This document shows positions 9,883 through 19,199 of a DNA stretch of 64,000 nt, piece after piece. The notes below the pieces were generated by a model, which saw nothing but the letters and a program-made list of their open reading frames with translations, made no database searches and was not told the origin of the DNA. The DNA comes from Streptomyces sp. P3. Its GTDB lineage: Bacteria; Actinomycetota; Actinomycetes; Streptomycetales; Streptomycetaceae. The stretch spans positions 186,001-250,000 of the forward strand of contig JAFEKX020000001.1 of the NCBI GenBank assembly GCA_016893485.2. The letters run 5' to 3'. Position 1 is the first letter of the stretch. Each line of letters starts with the position of its first letter. Made by a program: the position numbers and the translations under genes.

Positions 9883-10410
9883 CTAGCCGGACACAGGTGT
9901 CAACTGCTCATCCGCCCACTCTGCGAAGGTAGTGAGGGGGATGCCCAACTCCCGGGCGAATGCGGGCCGGGCGGGCTGGAGGACCACGTTGTTCCACTCG
10001 TGTCCGGCTCCCCACTTCGGCATGCCCGCGTCGAGGGCCTCTTCCATGTTCATGGAGGGCGCGGTCACGGGCACGCCCCAGGCTGCGGACAAGGTCTGCG
10101 CGATCTGCTCCATCGTGGGCAGGTCACCGGCCAGTTCCAGTTCCCCTGGTGGAACCGGTCGGGGTTTCGGAGGGCGTGGGCCGCGGCCGTGCCGATGTCC
10201 CGCACGGCCCCCTTGTGCTGAAGAACGACCGAAGCGGAACCCGCCTCACACGCCGTCCGTTCACGAAAGAGCCCAGGAACGAGGAAGCGCCCGAGCCTGC
10301 CCGGACGCTCCGCAGCACGCCGACGGGCATATCCCCGACCACCACCGGCAGACATTGCCCGTCCCAATGGTGCCCTGGTTTCGGCGTGCCAACAGTGCGG
10401 CGGAGCGCGG
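9883..10410 (-). pseudogene. NmrA-like NAD(P)-binding protein, 3' remnant
   Basis: The intact 3' part (MEQIAQTLSAAWGVPVTAPS, then LDAGMPKWGAGHEWNN and FARELGIPLTTFAEWADEQL) matches the C-terminal end of NmrA/HSCARG-type atypical short-chain dehydrogenases. Upstream frames add DIGTAAAHALRNPDRFHQG, also a typical NmrA piece, but the Rossmann N-terminus is missing. The fragment reads in at least two frames. It follows the LysR gene on the same strand and is a relic. Confidence 0.55.
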
Positions 10411-10459
10411 TACCGGAGCGTTGGAACGGGGGAACTTCCACTCGCCCGGTGAGGCAAAG

Positions 10460-11424
10460 TCAGGTAGGAATCGAGGCGCCTTCGCCTTCTTCTTGTCCGA
10501 GGGGGCCGAGCCGGTCGTCGAGCGCGGCACCGACCTCGGGGCAGTTCTTGCGGACGATGTGGAGGAAGGCGTTCAGTGCCGGGGAACGGTCCCGGGCTTG
10601 GAAGGACAGGACCAGATCGGGCAGAAGTGCGCGCGGGGTCACCTGGCAGAACCATGTGCCTCGGCGTGGGGCCGCCATCATGCGAGAGGGCCCCAGGCCT
10701 ACGCCCACCCGCAGGCGGCGAGGCTGATAATGGTGTGGATGTCCCGCGCGACGGTCGCGCCGGCGAGCGCCGGGGAGTCCTTGCCCAGTAGGGTCCGCAG
10801 GCCGGTGACGACGGCAGGCTCGTCCTCGCCCGGCGCCACGATCAGCGGCTGTCGCCGCAGCTGGTCCACGTCCACCGACGACTGCCCCGCGTAGGGGTGC
10901 GTGCTGCTCACGACCGCGACCAGGTGGTCGTGTCCGATCGGGACTGATACCAGTTGCTCGGCCCCGACGCCGCGTGGACGGCCGAGGCCGATCGCCACGT
11001 CAAGTTCGCCGGAGACGAGCGCGGCCGTGCTGCGTTTGGTCGCCATCTCGTGCAGTTCCAGTTGCACGTCGGGCCGTTCGCGGACGAAGCGGCCGAGGAC
11101 GTCCGGCAGGGGTTGGAGCAGAGCCGAGGCGATGAATCCCAGGCGCAGTCGTCCCGTCTCGCCGCGTGCTGCCCTGGCCGCGTCGGCCGAGGCCGCCGTG
11201 ATCTCGTCGAGCGCCCTGCGTGCCCGGGCAAGGAAGGCAGCGCCCGCCGCTGTCGGGAAGACCCCTTGGCGGGTGCGGTCGAACAGGCGCGTGCCCACTT
11301 CTCGTTCGAGGTCGGCGATCTGCTTGGACAGCGGAGGCTGCGCGATACCCAGCGCACTGGCGGCCCGGCCGAAGTGTGCGTGCTCGGCGAGGGTCAGTGC
11401 GTACCGCAGGTGCCGCGCCTCCAT
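10460..11424 (-). pseudogene. LysR-family transcriptional regulator, one frameshift
   Basis: The N-terminal winged helix is clear (MEARHLRYALTLAEHAHFGR, then AASALGIAQPPLSKQIADLE and VGTRLFDRTRQGVF), followed by a LysR substrate domain (LRLGFIASALLQPLPDVLGR, ELDVAIGLGRPRG, PLIVAPGEDEPAV). The frame breaks in the short C run at 10708-10710 (one base short); after it the protein continues GVGLGPSRMMAAPRRG to LNAFLHIVRKNCPEVG. The start used is the ATG at 11424, with GGAG 9 nt upstream; two further ATGs lie at 11439 and 11457. It is divergent from the hydrolase-MFS operon, its likely target. Confidence 0.85.
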
Positions 11425-11514
11425 ACAGTCTTGCTCCATATCTCCTGGGTATTGCATGCCAGCTTGCCATATCTTCTAGTGGATGATCGGGGCCGGGCCG
11501 CGTGGAATGCGGTC

Positions 11515-12358
11515 ATGACTGCTTGTTCTCCTACAGACACCGTCTTCGTCTTCGTGCACGGGGCCTGGCACGGCTCGGGGCAGTGGGCGGCGACGCAGCG
11601 CGCCCTCGCCGCACTCGGTGCCGCAAGCGTGGCAACCGACCTGCCGGGGCACGGCTTCGACGCGCCACTGCCCAGCGGGTACCTTCAGCCGGGCCAGCCG
11701 GGTCTGCAGACCGAGAGGTCCGCGCTCGCCACCGTGACGATGGACGAGAGCGCCGGGGTTGTGCTGGATGCGCTGCGCCAGGCCCGCCGCCACCGTCGTG
11801 TGGTGCTGGTCGCGCACAGTGCGGGCGGCGGTCCCGCCTCACTGGCCGCCGAGCGCGCACCCGAACTGGTTGACGAAATCGTCTACCTCTCGGCCTTCGT
11901 GCCCGCCGGACGTCCCCGGTTCTTCGACTACCTGGGCTCGCCCGAGAACGCCACGGCACGTGGCCAGAGTCTGAACCTCGGCAACCCCGGGGAGCTGGGC
12001 GCCGTGCGGATCAACCCGCTCTCGCAGGACCCCGCCTACATCGAGGAACTGCGGCAGACTCACTACCACGACATCCCCTGGACCGCTTCGACCGCTGGCG
12101 CTCGGCACTGAGCACCGACCTGCCTCTGGCGATCCCCACCACCCCGGTCATCGTGACCCCGGGCCGGTGGGGCGCATCCCGCGGACCTTCCTGCGCTGCG
12201 CGGACGACCGGGCACTGCCCAGCACCGTGCAGGATCTGATGGTCGCGGAAGCCGACCGGGCGATGCCCTGCAACCCCTTCACCGTGCGCACGCTCCCGGG
12301 CAGCCACAGTCCGTTCGCCGCCCGGCCCCATGAGCTCGCCGCGGCGCTGCTGCCATGA
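11515..12358 (+). pseudogene. Alpha/beta hydrolase, one frameshift
   Basis: The protein has an alpha/beta hydrolase fold with the oxyanion-side motif FVHGAWHGSGQW, a DLPGHG turn and the nucleophile elbow VVLVAHSAGGGPASL, so Ser is the probable nucleophile. After a shift near 12085 the C-terminal frame supplies the lid and cap end (LPLAIPTTPVIVTPG, TVRTLPGSHSPFAARPHELA), which carries the likely catalytic His (GSHSPF). Restored length is about 281 residues, similar to MenH/esterase-like relatives. Its TGA overlaps the ATG of the MFS gene (ATGA at 12355), indicating translational coupling. The substrate is unknown. Confidence 0.8.
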
Positions 12359-13747
12359 GCGGCGGACGCCTCGTGCTGCCGGTGGTGCTCAGCGCGACTT
12401 TCGTGCAACTGCTCAACGTCACTGTCGCCCAGGTGGCTGCGCCGGCGATACAGGCGGGCCTGGGCGCCGGTCCGGGCGCCGTGCAACTGGTCCTCGCCGG
12501 ATACACCCTGACGTACGCGTGCCTGCTCATCCCCGCCGCACGGCTCGGCGACCGGTACGGCTACCGCCGCCTGTTCGTGACGGGCACCGTGGTCTTCACC
12601 GCGGGCTCGGTGGCCGGCGCGTGTGCCCCCGACGCCGCTTCACTGATCACGGCCCGGCTGGTGCAGGGCGCGGGCAGCGGCCTGGTCGCCCCCAGGTCCT
12701 CTCCCTCATCCAGGCCACCACCCCCACGACACGCCAGCCCGCGCCCTCGGCCTGTACGGCGCCACCATGGCCGTCGCGTCACTAGCCGGGCCCCCTGACC
12801 GGTGGCCTCGTCCTCAGTGCCGATCTCTTCGGCCTCGGCTGGCGGCCGGTGATGCTCCTCACCGTGCCGGTGGCACTCGCCTCCCTCGCCGGAGCGACCG
12901 CGTTGCCCCGCATCCGCGGGGCGGAGGGACTCCGCGTCGACAAGTTGGGTGCGTTGTTGGTCACCGTGGGAGCCGGCGCGCTGATCCTGCCTCTGGCGCT
13001 GGGGCGGGAAGCAGGCTGGCCCTGGTGGACGTGGGCCGGATTCGCCGTGGCTGTGGCCGCCCTCGGCCACTTCGTCCGCAGCCTCCCGCACCAACCTGAC
13101 CCCTGATCCATCCGGCAGTGCTGCATCACCGGCCGGCGCGCAGGGGCACCTTGCTGGTGTTCGTGTTCAACACGGGTGTGCCCTCCTTCACCTACCTTCT
13201 CTTCCTCCACCTTCAGTCCGCCATCGGGTACTCGGCCCTGGCTGCTGCGCTGACGTCAGCACCGTTCGCCGCCGCCGCCATTGTCGGCAGCAGAGCCGCG
13301 CCCGCTCTCACCCGTCGGCACGGGCCGATGGTGCTCACCGTCGCCTCTCTGGTGCTGGCCGGGATGTGCCTGGCGCTGGCCCCGCTCGTCGGTTCGGCAG
13401 CGGGACGCCAGGTGGCACTGCCTGTGCTGGCCGTCGGCGGAGCCGCATTCGGTGCCTTCACCGCGTCGGTGTTCACCCTGGTCCTGGCCATGGTGCACGG
13501 CCCTGCCGCCGGTTCGGTCTCCGGACTGCTGCCCACAGCGCAGCAGCTCGGCGGATCCGTCGGAGTGACCGCGGCCGGACTCGCCTACTACGCCCCCGCC
13601 GCCGATGCGGACACCGCTTTCCGGCACGCCATGCTTTACCAGGTCGCCGCCTTCACGATCACCGCACTGATCAGCCTCCGGCTTCGCGACTGGAAGGAAT
13701 CCACGCCCGCACAAGGTCGTAGCAGCCACCGCGGGAAAGTGCGCTGA
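12355..13747 (+). pseudogene. MFS (DHA2-like) efflux transporter, two or more frameshifts
   Basis: The restored product has about 464 residues and the hydrophobic profile of a drug:H+ antiporter. The first segments hold motif A (LLIPAARLGDRYGYRRLFV) and motif C-like sequence further on. Later segments include VPVALASLAGATALPRIRG, TLLVFVFNTGVPSFTYLLFL and TAFRHAMLYQVAAFTITALI. Frame changes lie near 12700 and 13100. It is the second gene of the LysR-controlled pair, with its start inside the hydrolase stop. Export of the hydrolase substrate or product is plausible but unproven. Confidence 0.8.
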
Positions 13748-13753
13748 GGCGGG

Positions 13754-13773
13754 GCCGCCTGCTCTCAGGCGGC
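13754..13773 (+). terminator. Hairpin after MFS gene
   Basis: A perfect 8-bp stem (GCCGCCTG / CAGGCGGC) with a CTCT loop starts 7 nt after the MFS stop. There is no T tract, which is common for Streptomyces terminators. Confidence 0.5.
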
Positions 13774-14464
13774 GAAGCCGATGCGCGGCGGGATGCCCTA
13801 CCGCTGAAGGGACCAGGCCCCGGGTGTGCCGTCTCTACGCCACGTCCTGCCGCGCCCACCGGTCGCTGCACAGGCTCCTGCTCGCCGAGCACCCGCTCTT
13901 CATCACCCTCGGCCCAGGCACGCCGTCCCGTCCGACCCACCGGTTGCGCGAGGGAGGTATTCCGTCGCTGACCATGGTTGCGTCGGAGAGCTTCGCCGGC
14001 GGCACGGAAGATGTTCCCGCGTCATGGTTGGCTGGCGTCGGAGGCCAGTGCCGGTGAGGCAGCCGTCAATGACGTCATGGCGGTACTGGAGCTGGCGCAG
14101 GCCGCGTCGAACGGCAGTGATCAAGTCGTCGGGCTCGGCGAAGGCACACGGACAGGCACAGCCACCGCACCTCCAGCGGTCAGATCGGGCGTCATCCCAC
14201 ATCCAGCCGCCACGACCACCAACCCCGCGAACCTACTGGGTCACCGCACTAGTTGTCCTTGCATGCGCTCTGTGACGCTCGGATGGGTTCCGGGCTGCCA
14301 CGGGGACAGGCAGCGTTTCCTGACTGTCACTCGGCTCACTTCCTTCTCGGTCGGTGTGGACGGGAGTCGGCGGGGCGCAGTTAGGTGCCGTTCTCCTGAT
14401 GCCCAGGCGCATCACCCGCGGACGCTGCTCGCAACGGCCATCAGCCCCCGATGTCCGGCCGCTT
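13774..14464. other. 690-bp intergenic stretch, holds only an IS630 scrap
   Basis: Apart from the transposase C-terminal scrap at 14041-14139, no gene is recognisable. The stretch separates two convergent units. Confidence 0.4.
14041..14139 (-). pseudogene. IS630-family transposase C-terminal scrap
   Basis: The translated piece AEPDDLITAVRRGLRQLQYR followed by IDGCLTGTGL matches the C-terminal end of IS630-family transposases. The same ending (IQLRPHLIDGCLTATGLAL) is seen at the 3' end of the IS630 copy at 44925-45931. Nothing else of this element remains. Confidence 0.6.
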
Positions 14465-15714
14465 TCAGGCGGCGCTGATCGGCGCCGGGCTCTCGGGGAG
14501 CTGCCAGCTGCCGCCGCGGTCCTCCTTAGAAAAGCGCGCGGCGAGATCGGGAACGTGCAGGAAGCAGGCCAGGGCGGTCGCGGCCTGGAAGGCGTCGATC
14601 GCACGCTGGGTCATCGGCATGCCCAGGCGCAACAGACGCGGATTCACTCCGCCCTGGATCTCGTCGACGAAGGGCCGCAGCACGCTGTCGTAGTTCGCCA
14701 GTGCGGTCGGTATGTCGCCCGGGTGCCGGTTGATCTCGCCGGCCAGGACGTAGGCGCCCACCAGGCCGCCGGAGATGCCCATGCCGCTGTAAGGGGAAGC
14801 GCAGTGGGCGGCGTCGCCGACAAGGACTACGCGGCCCTTGGACCAGGTGTCGGTGCGGACCTGGACGATCTCCTGGGAGTAGAAGAAAGGGCTCGTCTGC
14901 ATGCCGTCGATGAAGCGCGCGGTCTGCCAGCCCGCGTCGCGGAACCTGCTCGCCCAGAACTCCCGCTGGCGCTCGACGGGTTCCCGGTGGATCGCCGAGG
15001 CCTCCTCGGACTCCTCCCGCATGACGAAGTACACCTGGGTCTCGGTCGGGTTGTGGCTGCGGCGCATGATCTGACGGCCGCCCGGGACCATGTAGGTGTC
15101 CCGGATGTTGGTGTCGGACGCGATGCGTGGGATGAACCAGTAGGCCATGTGGATGCCGACCCGCCAGTACGGATCGGGCCCTCCGGGAGGATCGCCTGCC
15201 GGATGCGTGATCCCTGCCCGTCCGCGCCGACCAGGAGGTCGAACTCGCCGGAGGACCCGTCGGAGAAGTGCGCGAGGACCTTCTGTTCGTCCTGCTCGAA
15301 GCCGTCCATGCTCACGCCGAAGAGGTACTCGGTGTCGTCCTTCGACGCGTCGTGCAGGATGCGTACCAGGTCACCGCGCATGATCTCGTACTCGGACGTG
15401 AGGGTCTGCCGGCCCTGGCCGGAGGTGTTGGCCATAATCGTCGCCCTGGCCCTGCCGCGCGCGTCGACGAAGGCGACTCCCGCTTCATCCACCAGTTTGC
15501 CGCGCACGGCGTCAAGAAGTCCCATCCGCTCGACGGCCTCGATGCCCTGCCCCCGGAGGTCGACCTGCGCCCCGGTGGCCCGCAGCGCCGGAAAGCGTTC
15601 GACGACCGTCACCCTGTGTCCGCCGCGCGTGAGCCAGAAAGCCAGCGCCTGGCCAGCTATCCCGCCGCCGGCGACAAGGACCCGCAGGGGGCGCGTTCCC
15701 GATCCGTCGACCAT
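14465..15714 (-). pseudogene. FAD-dependent monooxygenase (TetX/PHBH-like), one frameshift
   Basis: The FAD-binding Rossmann motif is at the N-terminus (VLVAGGGIAGQALAFWLTRG, then HRVTVVERFPALR), with the DG motif (FDLLVGADGQGSRIR) and the GD motif (RVVLVGDAAHCASPYSGMGI) further on. These are the three signatures of group A flavoprotein hydroxylases. Restored length is about 416 residues. The frame breaks near 15178. The start is the ATG at 15714, with GGAG 9 nt upstream. It is divergent from a TetR-type regulator with tetO-like operators between them, an arrangement like tetracycline resistance loci. Oxidative inactivation of an aromatic drug is an inference. Confidence 0.82.
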
Positions 15715-15728
15715 GCCCACCACTCCAA

Positions 15729-15746
15729 AATCTATCAGTGAATGAT
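15729..15746. promoter_or_regulatory. Second, imperfect tetO-like site
   Basis: AATCTATCAGTGAATGAT carries one intact tetO half (CTATCAGTGA) and a degenerate second half. It lies 14 bp from the perfect palindrome at 15761, resembling the paired operators of tet loci. Confidence 0.5.
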
Positions 15747-15760
15747 TCTCCTTCAGAGTC

Positions 15761-15777
15761 ATCTATCGGTGATAGAT
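15761..15777. promoter_or_regulatory. tetO-like operator
   Basis: ATCTATCGGTGATAGAT is a perfect palindrome (7-bp arms, GGT centre). It matches the core of the Tn10 tetO operator (CTATCAGTGATAG) at all but one position. It lies between the divergent monooxygenase and TetR genes, 9 nt before the probable GTG start of tetR. Confidence 0.75.
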
Positions 15778-15785
15778 TTGTCAAC

Positions 15786-16364
15786 GTGACCAAGGTGAAC
15801 CGCGAGATCGTCGTCTCTGAGGCGCTCGACCTGCTCGACGAGGTCGGGCTGGACATGGTCAGTACGCGGCGGCTGGCGAAGCGGCTGGGTGTCGAACAGC
15901 CCTCGCTGTACTGGCACTTCCGCACCAAGAAGGACCTCCTCACCGCCATGGCGGAGGCAGCCATGGCACCGCATGCGGCCGCCCCGCTGCCGACGCCGGA
16001 CGACGACTGGCGCGACTGGTTCCTGGACAACACGCGAAGCTTCCGGCGCACCCTGCTGATGCGCCGGGACGGCGCACGCCTCCACGCAGGCACCACCCCC
16101 GCCAGCGACCTCGACCGGATCCGCCACAAGATGGATTTCCTGCTCGCCTCCGGAGTGCCCGAGCGGGACGCACAGATGGCGATGCTGGCCGCCAGCCGTT
16201 TCACGGTCGGCAGCGTCCTGGAAGAACAGGCCGACGCCGGCCCCGGCGACGGCTCCGATCCACCGGCGGACACGCCCGCGATCGACCACGAGTCGGCATT
16301 CGAGGCCGGCCTGACCCTCATCCTGGACGGCCTGGCACACCGCACTGAGGCACGGACCGCTTGA
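15786..16364 (+). CDS. TetR-class regulator (tetracycline-repressor type)
   Basis: The product has 192 residues from the GTG at 15786 (TKVNREIVVSEALDLLDEVG), aligning with the start of classical TetR. The HTH is STRRLAKRLGVEQPSLYWHF, very close to TetR's own recognition helix (GVEQPTLYWHV). The C-terminal part (RTLLMRRDGARLHAGTTPAS, FTVGSVLEEQADAG, ESAFEAGLTLILDGLAHR) fits the TetR_C ligand-binding domain. An upstream ATG at 15738 lies beyond the operator and is less likely. No ribosome binding site is evident, so translation may be leaderless. The reading frame is intact. Confidence 0.88.
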   Translation: MTKVNREIVVSEALDLLDEVGLDMVSTRRLAKRLGVEQPSLYWHFRTKKDLLTAMAEAAMAPHAAAPLPTPDDDWRDWFLDNTRSFRRTLLMRRDGARLHAGTTPASDLDRIRHKMDFLLASGVPERDAQMAMLAASRFTVGSVLEEQADAGPGDGSDPPADTPAIDHESAFEAGLTLILDGLAHRTEARTA

Positions 16365-16505
16365 GCTCGCCATCGTTTGACGACAGACGGCCGACGTGTC
16401 CGATGAACCCGTGCAATCCAGGGGCTCGCGGCGGCGCGAATCCCATCAGATCCGACAGTGGCTGCTGACAGGGTTCGACGACAGCCAGGGTCCGTCTAGG
16501 TGGGG

Positions 16506-17510
16506 TCAGGAGGCGGGCCGGTAGGTGGCGGCCGGGCCGATCGCGCCGGGCCCGAACTTCTTGCGGATCCGGTCGGCGGCCGACTCCGCCACCAGACGCG
16601 CCTGCCGCGCGGCACCAAGGCTGAGCTGTTCGGCGACCTGACCGGCATCGACGAGATCCTCACCGCGCAGCTCGAGCCCGGTCAGCCGGCCCCGCTGCAG
16701 ACCTGCGGCGTCCATCAGTTGGTAGGCGAGCAGGCGCAGGTCATCCTCGTGCGCGGACGGCTCGACCATGCGGCGCGTCTTCTCCCACTGCGGCCCGCCC
16801 GCGAACGACAACGTGAGCGTGAGGGCGCGGGCGGCCTGCCCGCGGCGGCGCAGTTCGGCCCCGAGCTGCACGACCAGGCCGAGCAGGGCCGCACGGGCGG
16901 GGGCGCCGTCGTGGACGTCGTGGGGAAGCGGTGGCGGACGGTTGCTGAGGCGGGTTGGAGGCGTGGGGTGACTGTGCGGGGTCGATCCCGCGTGCCCGGT
17001 CGACGGCCATGCGGCCAGTTCTGCCTCCGAGGATCCGCTGGACGGTGGCCGGAGGGAGCGCGGCGAGCAGGCCGACGCGGTCGATGCCGTAGCGCTTCAG
17101 GGTGGCCGCGTGGCGGGGGCCGACGCCGTGCAGGTCCTCCACGGGGAGCAGGGCGAGCCAGCCGGCGGCATCGGCCGGGGCGATAGCGAGGACGCCACCC
17201 GGGTGTGGAACCTGTGCCGAGGCGGTCGTGGCGACAGTGATGGTCGGTCCGATGCCGACGCGCACGTCGATCCCATACCGGGAGACCGTCCGCAGCCGCA
17301 GCACGTCCCCGAGATGGGCGGCGGTGGCGGCGTGGTAGCGCAGCGCGCCGCGCAGGTCGGCCAGCGCCGCGGTGGGAGGCAGCGCCTGCACCACCGGCGA
17401 CAGCTCCCCAGCTGCTCCAGGACCTGCCGGTACAACTCCTCCGGCAGCCTCTCCGGGCAACGCACATGCATCACCACCGGCGCCTGATGCCTCTCTTTGT
17501 CTATTTTCAC
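16506..17510 (-). pseudogene. Y-family DNA polymerase-like protein (DinB/ImuB-type), frameshifts
   Basis: Joined frames give about 335 residues. The palm-like start lacks the usual catalytic DLD (VVMHVRCPERLPEELYRQ). It continues PVVQALPPTAALADLRGALR, YGIDVRVGIGPTITVATTAS, a helix-hairpin-helix region (LPVEDLHGVGPRHAATLKRY, then VQRILGGRTGRMAVDRARGI) and a little-finger domain (ALTLTLSFAGGPQWEKTRRM, then LLAYQLMDAAGLQRGRL). This resembles Streptomyces 'DNA polymerase Y family' proteins that have lost polymerase residues, as ImuB has, so an accessory role in translesion synthesis is more likely than catalysis. Shifts lie near 17400 and 16960. The start used is the GTG at 17510. An SOS box lies 28 bp upstream. 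Confidence 0.78.
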
Positions 17511-17537
17511 CGCACCCGCCTCTCGCACCCCACGCTA

Positions 17538-17553
17538 TCGAACTAGTATTCGA
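17538..17553. promoter_or_regulatory. Probable LexA (SOS) box
   Basis: TCGAACTAGTATTCGA matches the actinobacterial LexA consensus TCGAAC-N4-GTTCGA at 11 of 12 fixed positions. It is placed between the Y-family polymerase-like gene (minus) and the DUF6233 gene (plus), so it could repress both. Confidence 0.65.
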
Positions 17554-17598
17554 ACACGCGAGTTGCGTGCACCACGGACCACGAATCCGGATCACGTC

Positions 17599-18032
17599 AT
17601 GCCCGACGACCTGCCGCCCGACCTGGACCGCCTGCACACCCTGCGCATCTGGCACGCGATGTGGCTCGAGCGCATCGACCACCAGATCGCCTACGCCCAG
17701 CGGCGGCAGACCGAAGAGGAACGCGGACGCCGCAGCCGCCCCCGGCCCGCGGACTGGGTCGTCGAACTCAGCAGGGCCACGGATGGGCCGCTCCAGGTCC
17801 ACGACGGCGCCTGCCGCATGAGGGCAAACGGCACCGCGCGGTCAGCCGCGACGAAGCACGCCGGCTCCTCACCGCAGACGCGGTGCCGGCGTGCCCGGTC
17901 TGCCAGCCCGACACCCAACTGCGCATCATCGGCGGCTTAGCCAACCAGCGGACCCGCCCCGGCCCCGCCTCGAACGACCGTTCCACCCCGCCCGCTATCG
18001 TGCCAAATAGGCGACTTGCGAAGACCGCCTAG
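17599..18032 (+). pseudogene. DUF6233 family protein, one frameshift
   Basis: The protein starts MPDDLPPDLDRLHTLRIWHA, has a basic heptad-like helix (IAYAQRRQTEEERGRRSRP), the core PADWVVELSRATDGPLQVHD, and, in the next frame, RAVSRDEARRLLTADAVPAC followed by CPVCQPDTQL. The Cys pair plus GDC-like segment is typical of DUF6233, a Streptomyces family of about 110 residues with no assigned function. Family members usually stop shortly after PDTQL, so the 30 extra residues to 18032 may also be a frame artefact. It is divergent from the polymerase-like gene across the SOS box. Confidence 0.65.
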
Positions 18033-18048
18033 AACAGGACCCCCTACG

Positions 18049-18251
18049 ATGACCACGACTCCCCGCCACCGATCACCGAACCCGACCCCTCCGCACTAAC
18101 CTGCCCAGGAGACCGAGTCGGCCTCTGCTCCGGATGCCAGCGCAACACCCACAAATACGGATCCGGCGACAGCCCGCTCTGCCAGTGGTGCATGGCCCCG
18201 GTCCAGGCCGGGTGGGGCACGGTCGTGCGCTACATCAACAACCGCACCTAG
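18049..18251 (+). pseudogene. Small zinc-ribbon protein, one frameshift
   Basis: From the ATG at 18049, one extra C in the run 18061-18064 gives a protein of about 67 residues with the zinc-binding pattern CSGC then CQWC (LCSGCQRNTHKYGS, then LCQWCMAPVQAGWGTVV). It lies 16 bp downstream of the DUF6233 frame on the same strand and may share its transcript. No function is known. Confidence 0.5.
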
Positions 18252-18550
18252 GCCCGCTGCAGTGACCGTGCCATGGCGGAGAGCGCGGCATCGGGTGCGT
18301 CGCCCCCCCGCGTAAACGCGTGAGCCCCGGGCCGATGTCAATGAGTTCGGGAGTCACCGCATCCGTTGTCGGGCTATCCGGAACTCAGTCGACCATTCGC
18401 GGTGATCGTATGGAGAAGTGCCGGGCCCGTCCGACGAGCCTGGCTCGGGGCTTCGCGCACAGTGAGACTGGCAGCCAGCTGTGGCGGCCTGTCCGAGCAG
18501 TGTGCCGGCCGCCGAATCCCCACTGGCCGATTGTCGATCGAGGAGTCCAG
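18252..18550. other. Intergenic stretch
   Basis: About 300 bp without a supportable gene. It should contain the promoter of the small secreted protein at 18551, but I cannot point to -35/-10 boxes. Confidence 0.3.
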
Positions 18551-18749
18551 ATGCGTCTGCGCAAGCGTGCGATTGCCGCCGTGTTCGTGACCACCGCGGC
18601 CTTCACCGCCATCGCCCCCAGGCCATGGCCGCCCCCATGCCCTGGGAGACCAGCAAGACCCCCGCAGCCACGCCCCACCACGCCAACTCAACAGCGAACA
18701 GCAAGAGTGGCACGGTCACCCGCTGTGCGGGGACCCCTGCTACCAGTAG
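18551..18749 (+). pseudogene. Very small secreted Cys-pair protein, two frameshifts
   Basis: A clear signal peptide (MRLRKRAIAAVFVTTAAFTA, then IAPQAMAAP) is followed by a Thr/Pro-rich stretch and the tail LNSEQQEWHGHPLCGDPCYQ just before a stop at 18747. The frame needs one C more in each of the runs 18615-18619 and 18673-18676. The mature product would be about 38 residues with two cysteines in a CGDPC motif. I do not recognise a family. A second small secreted protein gene follows 158 bp later. Confidence 0.45.
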
Positions 18750-18907
18750 TCGGCCAACTCGGGGACTTGAAGGTCCTGGGGTCCGGGGGCTTGACGCTCC
18801 CCGGCCCCGTCCCTCCGAACGGCACAGCAGGCATGCGATGCCGACCGGCAGGCCGGCCCTTTGGAAGGGATGGGTGACCGGTTTCGTGCAAGATCGTTCA
18901 CTCGTGT

Positions 18908-19196
18908 ATGAACAACACCAAACGTGTACTTGTCGCCCTCACCCTTTCCGGGGCCGTCCTGTCCATGTCGGGAGCCGCTGAGGCCGCGACGGCGAGCAGC
19001 CACAGCACCGGCATTCCGGTTGACGGACCCCGAGATCCTCGGGATCGGTCTCAGCCACATCCTGCACGGCCTGGGCCTCGGCGTCGGCGGCCAGCTCCTC
19101 GGCAACGCCCGGGGCGAAAACCACGCCAAGGGCCAGTTCCTCCCTGCCGGCCACTCCGCCGTAGCGCCGCTCCCCATCGCAGGCGGCCTCCGGTAG
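18908..19196 (+). pseudogene. Small secreted glycine-rich protein, one frameshift
   Basis: The signal peptide is MNNTKRVLVALTLSGAVLSM followed by SGAAEAA. After a one-base shift near 19015 the mature part reads LTDPEILGIGLSHILHGLGL, then VGGQLLGNARGENHAKGQFL and ends PIAGGLR. The amphipathic Gly/Leu-rich centre could be membrane-active or a spacer; this is inference. Restored length is about 96 residues. No family is recognised and no strong ribosome binding site is visible. Confidence 0.45.
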
Positions 19197-19199
19197 CAG

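Noticed and set aside
9932..10894. A 320-residue plus-strand frame opposite NmrA/LysR
   Set aside because: No domain likeness. The minus strand carries recognisable NmrA and LysR sequence.
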